Origin: Pseudobdellovibrio sp.
GTDB lineage: Bacteria; Bdellovibrionota; Bdellovibrionia; Bdellovibrionales; Bdellovibrionaceae
Assembly (NCBI GenBank): GCA_020696855.1
Contig: JAJFMT010000022.1
Location: 1 to 41,807 of the forward strand
Direction of reading: 5' to 3'
Length of the DNA stretch: 41,807 nucleotides
Shown here: piece by piece, positions 1-7,706 of the stretch
How positions within the stretch are numbered: position 1 is the first letter of the stretch
How the letters are laid out: each line of letters opens with the position of its first letter
Program-made: the position numbers and the translations under genes
Notes under the pieces: generated by a model
What the model was told of the DNA's origin: nothing
Databases searched by the model: none
What the model saw: the letters and a program-made list of their open reading frames with translations, nothing else

Positions 1-1
1 T

Positions 2-325
2 AAAATTTCGATCGATGCGATTACCACATCTGAAATCAGTGTATCAGTAACACTTGATAATATCGAGACGATCAACCCCGCACTTCTTGAGGATTTAGCA
101 AAAGTAGCTGAAGTGAATGTTGAAAAGGACCTGTGCCTGGTTTCTTTAATCGGAAACAACATCAATCACACGCCGGGGCTGGCGAAAAAAATCTTTGAGA
201 GCATCTCAGACATCAATGTTCGCATGATCTGTTACGGCGCAAGTAAACATAACTTTTGCTTTCTGACCCAGGAAGATAAAGGCCAGGAAACAATCCAGCG
301 CCTGCACAAGCAGTTCATTAAATAG
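2..325 (+). CDS. lysC: Aspartate kinase, C-terminal ACT region (5' end outside window)
   Basis: This is the last ~107 codons of an aspartokinase, the enzyme that phosphorylates L-aspartate in the first step of Lys/Thr/Met and diaminopimelate synthesis. The frame is open from base 2 to the TAG stop. The residues include TTSEISVSVTLD, then SLIGNNINHTPGLAKKIFE, then INVRMICYGASKHNFCFL. These match the tandem ACT regulatory domains of the E. coli LysC-type enzymes, whose end reads SEVSVALTLD...NIRMICYGASSHNLCFL. The catalytic kinase domain lies upstream and is not visible. An ATG at 113 is internal and should not be taken as a start. ACT domains of this class usually bind the feedback inhibitor lysine; I cannot tell the effector here. 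No clear terminator follows; the next gene converges from the other strand. Confidence 0.88.
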   Translation, partial: KISIDAITTSEISVSVTLDNIETINPALLEDLAKVAEVNVEKDLCLVSLIGNNINHTPGLAKKIFESISDINVRMICYGASKHNFCFLTQEDKGQETIQRLHKQFIK

Positions 326-361
326 CTGTGTAATGCGACCTTTAGAATTGATTCGGTAAAG

Positions 362-1528
362 TTATTTAGGTAACTGATGGTGAATCAGACTCGCGTACAA
401 ATAGTGCGAAAGCTTCGTAGGATGCCCGTCAAGAATAATGCTGTGGCGTCCGCCTGTGGCCGCTTTAAAATCCATCTTAGACAAATCTAAAAACTTGATG
501 CTGTACTTTTTAAGGATGGGCTTGATTCGCTCCCAGTCGTCACCGTAGTTACCGGGGTAAAAAACAAAGTAAAAGTCTGAATTAAATTTTTCTTTCGAAA
601 TCTTTTTCATTTCAGCGACCATCATGACGTAGCTTTCAAGCTGTTCATTTGAATACTTAGTCGGGAAATTGATAGAATCGATAAGCCCGATTTTATTTAA
701 CACCCCGAAAATCATGGTTGTAACCGGGCGGCTGTTTTCAAAGCTTCCGACGTTCACCATGCTTTGGCTTTCAGGATCATACTGGTAGTTGGACTTTCCC
801 AGCACCCAGTCGCGGTACGACTTGCCGTAGCAGCTGATATTACAAACTGATCTTTCAATGTGGTCATTGATGGCGGTATAAACCACAAGGCCTTCAGATT
901 TGCTGATATCACTGAAGCGTTTAAAAGATTTCAAATCATCAAGCACGTCATTAGCGCCGGCGCCGTCTATTCCGAAATTATAGACGTTGAAGTTCGGCCG
1001 GTACTTTGAAAAATAGTAAGGAAATGTTTCATCGTCGGCAACGCCTGTACCGAAGGTAAAAGAACAGCCAAGAAACAAGGCGTTTCGCTTGCTTTCACCA
1101 TTGGCTGCGGGTGCGTTTTCAACGACTCTGCGCGAATAGCTGTCGATTCCGTATTTAGTTTTATAAATGGTTTGACCGGCAACCGTTTTACGTTCGGCAT
1201 CAACTGTGACATTCGGTTTAAAAACCGTAAATGGAGTTTTGAATAACAGTTTGCTTTCAGCAAGCGCTTCGGGCTTGTCTTCACTGGTTCTGAAAAAAGC
1301 AGCATCACCTTTTTTTTGATAAATCTCAAAATTCTGCGGAACGTAACTCTTCCAGGGCGGGTTATTCGACAGATAGGCGATGTAGTCATTAGGAGCTGCA
1401 TTTGCAACATGGAAAAGCCGCTTAACCGACAGGCTTCCCACCAATGCGACTGCACAAAAAAGTAAAATTCTACTCACGCTTTTATTATGTGAGGCAAAAT
1501 CCCAATAAGCTAATGATTTTAATAACAA
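362..1528 (-). CDS. SGNH/GDSL-type hydrolase-like protein, membrane-anchored
   Basis: A 388-aa protein with one N-terminal hydrophobic segment (about residues 20-34, ILLFCAVALVGSLSV), so probably anchored in or exported across the inner membrane. The segment LFLGCSFTFGTGV holds the nucleophile Ser156 of an SGNH block I, and NFGIDGAGANDVLDDL resembles block II/III. Near the C-terminus DGHPTKLSHYLYA (about Asp367 and His369) fits the block V Asp-x-His pair. SGNH proteins of this size remove or move acyl (often acetyl) groups on glycans or lipids. The substrate is not predictable. The gene is alone on its strand, divergent from the PAP2 phosphatase with only 35 bp between the starts, so the promoters must overlap. 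Start choice is uncertain because the first residues precede the hydrophobic segment by about 20 aa and I see no strong ribosome binding site. Confidence 0.7.
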   Translation of the reverse strand: MLLKSLAYWDFASHNKSVSRILLFCAVALVGSLSVKRLFHVANAAPNDYIAYLSNNPPWKSYVPQNFEIYQKKGDAAFFRTSEDKPEALAESKLLFKTPFTVFKPNVTVDAERKTVAGQTIYKTKYGIDSYSRRVVENAPAANGESKRNALFLGCSFTFGTGVADDETFPYYFSKYRPNFNVYNFGIDGAGANDVLDDLKSFKRFSDISKSEGLVVYTAINDHIERSVCNISCYGKSYRDWVLGKSNYQYDPESQSMVNVGSFENSRPVTTMIFGVLNKIGLIDSINFPTKYSNEQLESYVMMVAEMKKISKEKFNSDFYFVFYPGNYGDDWERIKPILKKYSIKFLDLSKMDFKAATGGRHSIILDGHPTKLSHYLYASLIHHQLPK

Positions 1529-1563
1529 ATAGACAAAATCCGTACCTATGATAAAGTTTCGGT

Positions 1564-2235
1564 ATGCCCTCTGTAACTTCTGTGAGAAAAGCTCCTGTTA
1601 CGCTGACTCTTATTTTAGGGGGCTTTAGTCTTGCTTTGATTTTGGCCGGATATTTTTGGCTTGATCAGAGCATCGCTTTCTTCTTTAAAGCCCCGGAGAT
1701 GGAGGGCTTTTACGCTTTCAGCCGCGAAATCACGAATGCCGGCTACAGCATTCATTATTTTGTAGCGGCTGCGATCGGATTCGTGGCCTCACGCTACCTT
1801 TATACGAAAATTCATTACTTGAAGTCGAACCCCCATATCAATAAAGCGCTTGGTGAATGGTCGTTATTTGTTTTTAAATGCCTCATTTTAATCGGTCTAG
1901 TTGGACAAGTGATAAAAATATTTGTCGGGCGTCAGCGCCCCCATACGACCGTCGATTTTCAGAACCTTAACTTTTCGCCATTTTCACTGGACTCGCACTT
2001 TCATTCTTTCCCGTCCGGTCATACACAGGTAATGTTGACCATGGCGACGATCGCCACTTTGATTTGGCCTAAATGGCGTTATCTTTGGTTTGCAGTCGGA
2101 ATTTTTTTAGGCTTTACGAGGGTGATTATTCACCAGCATTTTTTCAGCGATTTTGCCGGAGGAGCCTTTCTGGGTGTCGCAGGAACTTTATGGATTTATT
2201 ATTTTTGGCCCCCAAAATCAGAAAAGCCTCTTTAA
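1564..2235 (+). CDS. PAP2-family membrane phosphatase
   Basis: A 223-aa integral membrane protein carrying the full PAP2 signature: KIFVGRQRP (Lys118, Arg125, Pro126), PSGHT (Ser151-Gly152-His153) and TRVIIHQHFFSD (Arg186, His192, Asp196). His192 is the expected phospho-acceptor and His153 the general acid. Family members dephosphorylate lipid phosphates such as phosphatidic acid, undecaprenyl diphosphate or phosphatidylglycerophosphate, with the active site facing the periplasm. Around six hydrophobic stretches are visible. The next gene starts inside its last 46 bases, so the two are translationally coupled; the shared function is not obvious. It could act in C55-P recycling or in lipid A remodelling; the sequence does not decide. 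Confidence 0.85.
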   Translation: MPSVTSVRKAPVTLTLILGGFSLALILAGYFWLDQSIAFFFKAPEMEGFYAFSREITNAGYSIHYFVAAAIGFVASRYLYTKIHYLKSNPHINKALGEWSLFVFKCLILIGLVGQVIKIFVGRQRPHTTVDFQNLNFSPFSLDSHFHSFPSGHTQVMLTMATIATLIWPKWRYLWFAVGIFLGFTRVIIHQHFFSDFAGGAFLGVAGTLWIYYFWPPKSEKPL

Positions 2236-3035
2236 TATTTTTTCTGATATTTTTTAGTAGTTTACCGTCCGATGCTTATCAAAAGCCTTTACTTGAGTAC
2301 GGAATGTTTCTCGGTCACGGCGGCCTTGCCGACTACCCGGCTTCAGATGAATACCGGTACCGCACACTGCCTTTTCCTTACCTGAATTATCATGGGGACT
2401 TCTTCAGCTCGGAAAGTGAAAACGGCACCCGCCTCAGGTTTATTCGCGATGAAGACTTCGATCTGGATTTGAGCTTCGGAGGATCCTTCCCGACTGAAAC
2501 TAATAACAATACGGCTCGTGCAGGAATGCCAAGTCTTGACTGGACACTGGAAGTTGGCCCGCGCCTCCTCTACTACTTTTACCGTAACCCCGAAAAAGGG
2601 AACATCCGCCTTGGACTTCCTTACCGCGCCTCGTTTGCGACAGATTTTCAACGGGGGCGCCATGTAGGCTACTTGTTTTCTCCGACTTTACAGTTTGATA
2701 AATACAGCTTTTTGAGCGATCACTTAAATGTCTATTTAATTTTGACAGCAAACTACTTCAGTGAAGGCGAAGCTGATTTCTTTTATGAAATTGAACCACA
2801 GTACGCCACCGCAGACCGCCGGGCTTACGACGCCAAAGCCGGCTGGCTTAGCTTTGACACGTCGGTTTCTGCAAAATATGAAATCGATAAGAAAATCTTT
2901 TTAGTAGGCGCCCAGTACTCTGATTTTTCAGGCTCTGCCAATAAGGAAAGTTTTTTGCACAGAACCGATCACAGCTTAAGTTACTTTATCGGCTTCGGTA
3001 TTTTATTTTTCGAATCTGAAGAAAAGGTCGATTAA
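2190..3035 (+). CDS. MipA/OmpV-family outer membrane protein
   Basis: The open frame begins earlier, but I place the start at the ATG at 2190 because AGGA lies 5 nt upstream and the N-terminus then reads as a signal peptide (positive, then IFFLIFFSSLPSDA). The mature part opens with GHGGLADYPASDEYRYRTLPFPYLNYHG, a pattern typical of MipA/OmpV barrels (gGlg.yPgs.....PlP.i.Yrgd). It continues with alternating aromatic/polar strands such as LNVYLILTANYFSEGEADFF. About 281 aa before cleavage, usual for the family. Known members are outer membrane proteins; E. coli MipA scaffolds murein synthase and hydrolase. The start overlaps the PAP2 gene by 46 bases. The C-terminus ends FFESEEKVD rather than on a terminal Phe/Trp. 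Confidence 0.72.
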   Translation: MDLLFLAPKIRKASLIFFLIFFSSLPSDAYQKPLLEYGMFLGHGGLADYPASDEYRYRTLPFPYLNYHGDFFSSESENGTRLRFIRDEDFDLDLSFGGSFPTETNNNTARAGMPSLDWTLEVGPRLLYYFYRNPEKGNIRLGLPYRASFATDFQRGRHVGYLFSPTLQFDKYSFLSDHLNVYLILTANYFSEGEADFFYEIEPQYATADRRAYDAKAGWLSFDTSVSAKYEIDKKIFLVGAQYSDFSGSANKESFLHRTDHSLSYFIGFGILFFESEEKVD

Positions 3036-3083
3036 AAATGCTCATCTGGTTCGGGCCGTACAACTAAACGAGGTAAATAATTG

Positions 3084-4265
3084 ATGAAACTTTTCTTTTT
3101 AGCAGCTTTAACGGCATTGTTTGCGCTGTCTTGCTCAACTACTCAAGCTCCTTCAACTTCAACCCCGGCTAACCCACCGCTCCCTTCAGCTACAAGTGAA
3201 ACTGTACAAACTAAGACCATCAATGAGCAGGTCGCCGATTTACTGAACGCTTCAAGAACGGAAAAATTTTCTGACACGCTTCCGATGGATGTGTATTACG
3301 TCACCAACCGGCGCGCGAAAGAATCAAAAGATCCGTGCTCTGACGGGTATTCAATTGAAAAATCCGACAAAGCCGAAGCCGAAGGGATCTCGTACGGGAT
3401 TTGCCGAGTGAATGTTCCGAAAATCCACGCCACCGGCCAGATTTCTTACTCAAATGATTACACTGATGACTCTGACCGGTACTTTAAAATTCTCAGTCAT
3501 AAAAAACTTAACTTCGATTCATTTCAGAGTCAGGCAGCAAAGTCGCGTACGAAAGAGATTCTGGTTTTTGTTCACGGTTTTAATGTTCCCTTTCAGGATG
3601 CAGTCTTACGCGCAAGCCAGCTTGCCTATGACCTGAAGTTTCAGGGTTCGGTGGTTTTGTTTTCGTGGCCGGCCGGAGCCGACAATGGATTCTTAAGTGC
3701 CCCATTGATTGCTCAAACCTACTCTCACAATAAATCCAATGCAGCGAAATCCGTGGGTGATGCTGTTGATTTTTTTGATCTGCTTTCGCGTATCGACCTT
3801 AAAACTTACGTTTACGTTCATTCAATGGGTCATCAGGTCGTGATTCCGGCCCTTGTTGAATTAGCCAAGAATACAGATATCAGTCTATTAGTTCATGAAC
3901 TTATTTTAAATGCGCCCGATTTTGATTTAAAGGAATTCGTGAAACTGTCTCCGGATTTGCTGAAGCTTGCAAAGCACATCACGATCTACTGTTCGTACAA
4001 CGACAATGCCCTGTTGGCTTCGCAGCGTTTTAACGGCGGCGCGCGCATCGGCGGCTGCGAGCTGATTCCGGGAATGGATGTTATTAACGTCAGTGAAATT
4101 GATGAGCCGATTCTGGGTTTGGGTTTAGGCCACAGTTACTATTCATCGCGGGCCGTCTTGACGGATGTCGCGCAGCTGATTGTGGGGGTCGAAGCCGAAA
4201 ACAGACTTTTCGTCAGAAAGTCAGGCGGCAAGAAAATAAAAGAGAATTATTTTTTACGGCCTTAA
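3084..4265 (+). CDS. DUF900-type alpha/beta hydrolase, putative lipoprotein
   Basis: A 393-aa protein with a lipoprotein-like N-terminus (hydrophobic LFFLAALTALFALSC, Cys then Ser/Thr/Pro-rich linker to about residue 45). The lipobox is imperfect because Ala, not Leu, stands at -3. The rest follows the DUF900 pattern: VYYVTNRR, YGICRVNVPKIHATGQI, then the hydrolase strand VFVHGFNVPFQDAV (oxyanion region), FSWPAGA, and the nucleophile elbow YVHSMGHQV with Ser247. An Asp around NAPDFDL and the His in GLGHSYY could complete the triad. DUF900 proteins are predicted lipases or esterases without a fixed substrate. A TTG directly before the ATG at 3084 is an alternative start; GAGG is 10 nt upstream of the ATG. 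The 3' end overlaps the convergent gene by 4 bp. Confidence 0.72.
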   Translation: MKLFFLAALTALFALSCSTTQAPSTSTPANPPLPSATSETVQTKTINEQVADLLNASRTEKFSDTLPMDVYYVTNRRAKESKDPCSDGYSIEKSDKAEAEGISYGICRVNVPKIHATGQISYSNDYTDDSDRYFKILSHKKLNFDSFQSQAAKSRTKEILVFVHGFNVPFQDAVLRASQLAYDLKFQGSVVLFSWPAGADNGFLSAPLIAQTYSHNKSNAAKSVGDAVDFFDLLSRIDLKTYVYVHSMGHQVVIPALVELAKNTDISLLVHELILNAPDFDLKEFVKLSPDLLKLAKHITIYCSYNDNALLASQRFNGGARIGGCELIPGMDVINVSEIDEPILGLGLGHSYYSSRAVLTDVAQLIVGVEAENRLFVRKSGGKKIKENYFLRP

Positions 4266-5029
4266 TCAGCCCAGTTAGAATCAGCTGTAGTTAAACTGAC
4301 CAAATCTTTGTTGTCAGGAGCCACCAGGCCGAGAGATTCAAGCGAATCAAACTCAACTTTTGAAGTTTGCCGTTTAGGCGAACCCAGCGGCATGTTCTTC
4401 ATTAAAGTACGGTATAAGGTGATTTCTTTTTTCATGTTAGAAAGGCGCTTTGCCATCTGAATGTTTTTTGATTCAGTGACCGATAGCTGCTGCTCTAATG
4501 GGTCGATGATCGAATATTGCGTGGTGATTCTGACTTGATTGAAAAGATAAACATTTAGTGCCAGCTGAATAAGAACAACGATGAAGGTCGTTGCACAAAA
4601 GGATTCGATGCCGGATCTGTTTAAATCAAACCACTTACCCAGCTCGTATAGAGGGCTCTTAACTTCAGGAGGATTGCGTAAAGCCGACCGTTTACTTTCA
4701 ACATCTTTTGCGGCTTTGTACTTTGAATTAACGATTTCAGCGGCAGTGGCTGCAGCATTTACTTCTCTTGCTTTTTCGATAGTGACCAAAGCCATCCAGT
4801 CACTTTTTTTGATCTTAATTTTATCGATAATGACAGGAATTTCGCGCTCGCCTATGCCGTCAAAATCCCCGGCTTTCATGACCGTGCGTAAATGCTTTAA
4901 ATGTTTTTCCAGATCGGCCCAGATAAGTTTTGAGGCCTCACTGCCGTTCAAATAGGAATTCCGCTCAACTGTTTTGAGATTTTCAACTTCAGATATAATT
5001 TGTTCAGCTTTTATCCGCATAATCCCCAT
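4262..5029 (-). CDS. Single-pass membrane protein with coiled coil, unknown function
   Basis: I do not recognise a family. The 255-aa product has a soluble, charged N-terminal half (KAEQIISEVENLKTVERN onwards). One clear transmembrane helix follows near residues 150-172 (FCATTFIVVLIQLALNVYLF), then a heptad-like segment (PLEQQLSVTESKNIQMAKRL) suggesting a coiled coil, and a short C-terminal tail. An in-frame ATG 9 nt downstream (5020) has GGGG just in front of it and may be the true start. The stop overlaps the stop of the convergent DUF900 gene. No operon partner. Confidence 0.6.
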   Translation of the reverse strand: MGIMRIKAEQIISEVENLKTVERNSYLNGSEASKLIWADLEKHLKHLRTVMKAGDFDGIGEREIPVIIDKIKIKKSDWMALVTIEKAREVNAAATAAEIVNSKYKAAKDVESKRSALRNPPEVKSPLYELGKWFDLNRSGIESFCATTFIVVLIQLALNVYLFNQVRITTQYSIIDPLEQQLSVTESKNIQMAKRLSNMKKEITLYRTLMKNMPLGSPKRQTSKVEFDSLESLGLVAPDNKDLVSLTTADSNWAD

Positions 5030-5142
5030 CCAATAATACTCGCAAGCTAACTATCTCATTTTCGACTGGTACCGGGATAAAGTAAAATTTTTTCGTTCCG
5101 ATTCTTAATGACGGCCAAATTAAATTTCGCTATGTAGAACTT

Positions 5143-5805
5143 ATGTCCAACAGCTCGCTGAATCTGTATAAAAGTTTTACTTATGCTCAACCTGAGACGT
5201 ATCATTTTTCACACGATTCTGTCTTTCTAGCCAGGAATGTGTTTGATGCCGTCAGAGCGGAAAACCTGCCTGCAGACAAGATTTTGGACCTTTGCTCCGG
5301 CTGCGGGATCGTCGGTCTCGATTACGCTTTTCACATGGCAAAGGAACTTGGAAGAAAGTCGGCAATTGATTTTGTCGAAGTTCAAAACGTATATGAACCG
5401 TTTTTGAATGAAAACATTCACACTCTGAATTCGCTGTTTCCAGGGATGCTTACTTCCAATTGCGTATTTGAAAATTACGAAAATTTACATTTGAGTCCGG
5501 CTATGAAAGCACAATACGACTTGATTCTTTGCAACCCGCCCTATTTCAGACCGGGCCAAGGCAAGCTTTCGCCATCGGATTTTAAAAATCGTTGCCGGTT
5601 TTTTATCGACTCGGGTTTTAAAGAGCTGATGGAAGCCATTTCTTTTTTACTGAAACCGGGCGGATCTGCGTTTATTCTTCTGCAATCTCTTGAAGATCAT
5701 AATATTGATATTATGAGCGAGCTTGAAAGTTATCAGCTGTTTACTGTACAAAAACGCGGGCTTATACGGGCGACCGGGTTTTACCAGCTGATAAAACCAT
5801 TTTAA
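5143..5805 (+). CDS. TrmN6-like SAM-dependent methyltransferase
   Basis: A 220-aa Rossmann methyltransferase. The opening SFTYAQPETYHFSHDSVFLA matches the start of the YfiC/TrmN6 group (usually Q....qp..gyrf..DsvLLa). The SAM motif is ILDLCSGCGIVGLD with Asp49, and the catalytic motif NPPY is at Asn131-Tyr134 in LILCNPPYFRPG, as in N6-adenine methyltransferases. In E. coli the enzyme methylates A37 of tRNA1(Val). Related HemK/PrmC enzymes methylate glutamine, so the exact substrate is inferred from the N-terminal pattern only. Length fits the family (about 220-250 aa). Monocistronic, with AT-rich flanks. Confidence 0.72.
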   Translation: MSNSSLNLYKSFTYAQPETYHFSHDSVFLARNVFDAVRAENLPADKILDLCSGCGIVGLDYAFHMAKELGRKSAIDFVEVQNVYEPFLNENIHTLNSLFPGMLTSNCVFENYENLHLSPAMKAQYDLILCNPPYFRPGQGKLSPSDFKNRCRFFIDSGFKELMEAISFLLKPGGSAFILLQSLEDHNIDIMSELESYQLFTVQKRGLIRATGFYQLIKPF

Positions 5806-5915
5806 AATTCTTGCATTTTTATATATTTATAATACGCATAATAACTTTCTTTACATTCAATATCTTAAGCTATTGTTTATGGCTATAAGTGGCGTCGAAG
5901 CCTGAGGAGGCGCCC

Positions 5916-7211
5916 ATGAAACTCATCTCAAAAACAGCATTGTTATTCATCGTTTTAACGTTCAGCTTATCAGGCTTTGCAGCAGGGCTATTGAATTACT
6001 CTAACGCCGTAAAATTAAATCAATACAAGGGTCAGACGTTTTTTTCATTAATGGAAGATGTGATCAAACCTCAGTTAGACCAAAAAGCCATTCAGGGTTT
6101 TGATATCGCTTCAGGGTCCAAATTAGTGGCCGGACTTCAAAAGGTTGATAAGAAAGTTGCAGCGAGCGCTATACGCGCTGCCGGAAATGTTGGGGCTCTT
6201 AAAATGGCGGGAAACAGCCTTTCTGCTTCATCCCGAAATATAACTTTCAAACAACTACCTTCGGCTTTAGCAAGAGAAGGCGTGGGCCCCGGACGTTACG
6301 ACCTGACAACTTACATTTCTTTAATCAGCGAAGGCGGCGTGGCTGTTGAAATTGACGCTAACAACATCGCTTATAATGTAAATTACGGAACCGGCCAGGA
6401 TGAAAATGATGAACGCACAGGACGAAGCTTCGGCGAATCGTTTGACCGCCTGGCGCTTGATGCTTCTGATAAGCATTACCTGAAAACGCTTGAGGCTTAT
6501 GTGAAAGCGGATCAGGCCAACGTTCGGTACTTTTACCTTTCATTGATGGAGATTCTGTTAAATAACGACTCTTCTAACTTCAAAAAAATCAGCCGTCCCG
6601 GCCAAGCCGTTGCGACTGACTTTATTGCTGTCTACACAGCTGAGCAAGACCGGCATTTGATGTCAAACCTTACACGCCACCCTTGGGATGCCTCTTTACT
6701 TGAAGTCACAATGCTTTCAGCTTTTCATGCCGGACAAAGAAAAATTAAATTGATTGTTAACGGTGAATTTACAGACACCACCCTGAAGCAGGCCCCGGGC
6801 TGCAGCACCGCTACCCGCTCGTCCCAGCGCGCTTCACTGATTGATTACTGGCAGTTCAGCAGCAGTGATGATCCGGAAAACTGCAACAGAAGCGGACTGA
6901 ATATCACCCGCCGCGACTTCCGCAAACTGGGCCGGATCATCACAGCTTACCAAAAAAGAATGAACCCGGAACTGGTAGCAAATGTTCAGCGACATTTCAG
7001 AACGAACAAAAACCGCAACAACGTTTTTGCCCAACTTTCTGATTTCTTAATTAACTACGATACTCCTAAAAAACTGAATGCAAACACGCTGGAACTCAGC
7101 AAAGATTTTACTAATTTTTTGATGCAGATAAAAGCTGATGCAAATCAGACCGATCAATTTATTACCGAAAATCTGAAATCAGAAGAATTTACTGAAAGCG
7201 ATGAAAATTAA
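5916..7211 (+). CDS. Secreted protein of unknown function
   Basis: I do not recognise this 431-aa product. The start is the ATG at 5916, with GAGGAGG six bases upstream; an upstream GTG at 5889 has no such site. Residues 1-23 form a clean signal peptide (MKLISKTALLFIVLTFSLSGFAAG). The mature protein is mostly polar and helical, with no TM segment. It holds a Tyr/Asn-rich stretch (IDANNIAYNVNYGTGQDEND) and two Cys pairs (PGCSTATRS and DDPENCNRSG), which could form a disulfide in the periplasm. The C-terminal 50 residues are acidic and polar. The stop overlaps the convergent small membrane gene by 4 bp. Probably periplasmic or exported. Confidence 0.62.
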   Translation: MKLISKTALLFIVLTFSLSGFAAGLLNYSNAVKLNQYKGQTFFSLMEDVIKPQLDQKAIQGFDIASGSKLVAGLQKVDKKVAASAIRAAGNVGALKMAGNSLSASSRNITFKQLPSALAREGVGPGRYDLTTYISLISEGGVAVEIDANNIAYNVNYGTGQDENDERTGRSFGESFDRLALDASDKHYLKTLEAYVKADQANVRYFYLSLMEILLNNDSSNFKKISRPGQAVATDFIAVYTAEQDRHLMSNLTRHPWDASLLEVTMLSAFHAGQRKIKLIVNGEFTDTTLKQAPGCSTATRSSQRASLIDYWQFSSSDDPENCNRSGLNITRRDFRKLGRIITAYQKRMNPELVANVQRHFRTNKNRNNVFAQLSDFLINYDTPKKLNANTLELSKDFTNFLMQIKADANQTDQFITENLKSEEFTESDEN

Positions 7212-7429
7212 AGAGTGTTCTTTTTGTTCTGAATGTCTTTAGACAGCTGAGAATGTCTTGCGTTCAACTGATCTTTTTGATCTTGATGAGATTTTCTCAT
7301 GAAATAAACAAAGACTCCGCAGCCCATCAGCACGATACCGCAGACAAGAGCCAGCTTTGACTCTTTTCCCATCAACAATCCGACCGCGCCGATTCCCATG
7401 TAAATATAAGGTCTTTGATCATAGAGCAT
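7208..7429 (-). CDS. Small membrane protein, 73 aa
   Basis: A short protein with two hydrophobic stretches (IYMGIGAVGLLMG and LALVCGIVLMGCGVFVYFM) separated by a few charged residues, then a basic/polar tail (RKSHQDQKDQLNARHSQLSKD). It looks like a hairpin membrane protein. GGGGGA lies about 9 nt upstream of the ATG. The start codon sits inside a perfect 16-bp palindrome (7421-7436). No family recognised. It is convergent with the preceding secreted protein, with stops overlapping, which supports a real coding end here. Confidence 0.5.
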   Translation of the reverse strand: MLYDQRPYIYMGIGAVGLLMGKESKLALVCGIVLMGCGVFVYFMRKSHQDQKDQLNARHSQLSKDIQNKKNTL

Positions 7430-7436
7430 GCTCTAT
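7421..7436. promoter_or_regulatory. Perfect 16-bp palindrome over a start codon
   Basis: ATAGAGCATGCTCTAT reads the same on both strands. The centre CATG contains the ATG of the minus-strand 73-aa gene. As DNA it could be a dimeric repressor site; as RNA it would form a 7-8 bp hairpin hiding the start codon. Confidence 0.4.
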
Positions 7437-7635
7437 TGTCCCCCGAAGATGAAAATATAGTCAACTAGAGCAGCCGGAATTCTCGACCAGCAGCTGATTT
7501 ACCTCTGAAAATGTTGGTGAAGAACAATCTGAAATTGTCTGTCACAAGCAATCAACAGCTTTTTTCTATATGTCCGCAGGATAATTCTATATATTCATGC
7601 GCTTAAATTTCATGCTTTTTGCTTTTTGAAACTGT

Positions 7636-7653
7636 TAATATTTCGTAATATTA
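7636..7653. promoter_or_regulatory. AT-rich inverted repeat upstream of TPR/barrel gene
   Basis: TAATATT-TCGT-AATATTA, perfect 7-bp arms around 4 bases, 53 bp before the ATG of the TPR/beta-barrel gene. The position suits an operator overlapping the promoter or a leader hairpin. Confidence 0.3.
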
Positions 7654-7706
7654 GATATTTACATCGACCTAAACATAAGGCTATATGGAGTGCTCAGGAG
7701 AAATTA

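Noticed and set aside
967..1455. 162-aa minus-strand ORF inside the SGNH gene
   Set aside because: Different frame from a gene with clear motifs; composition rich in Arg/Leu/Ser without features.
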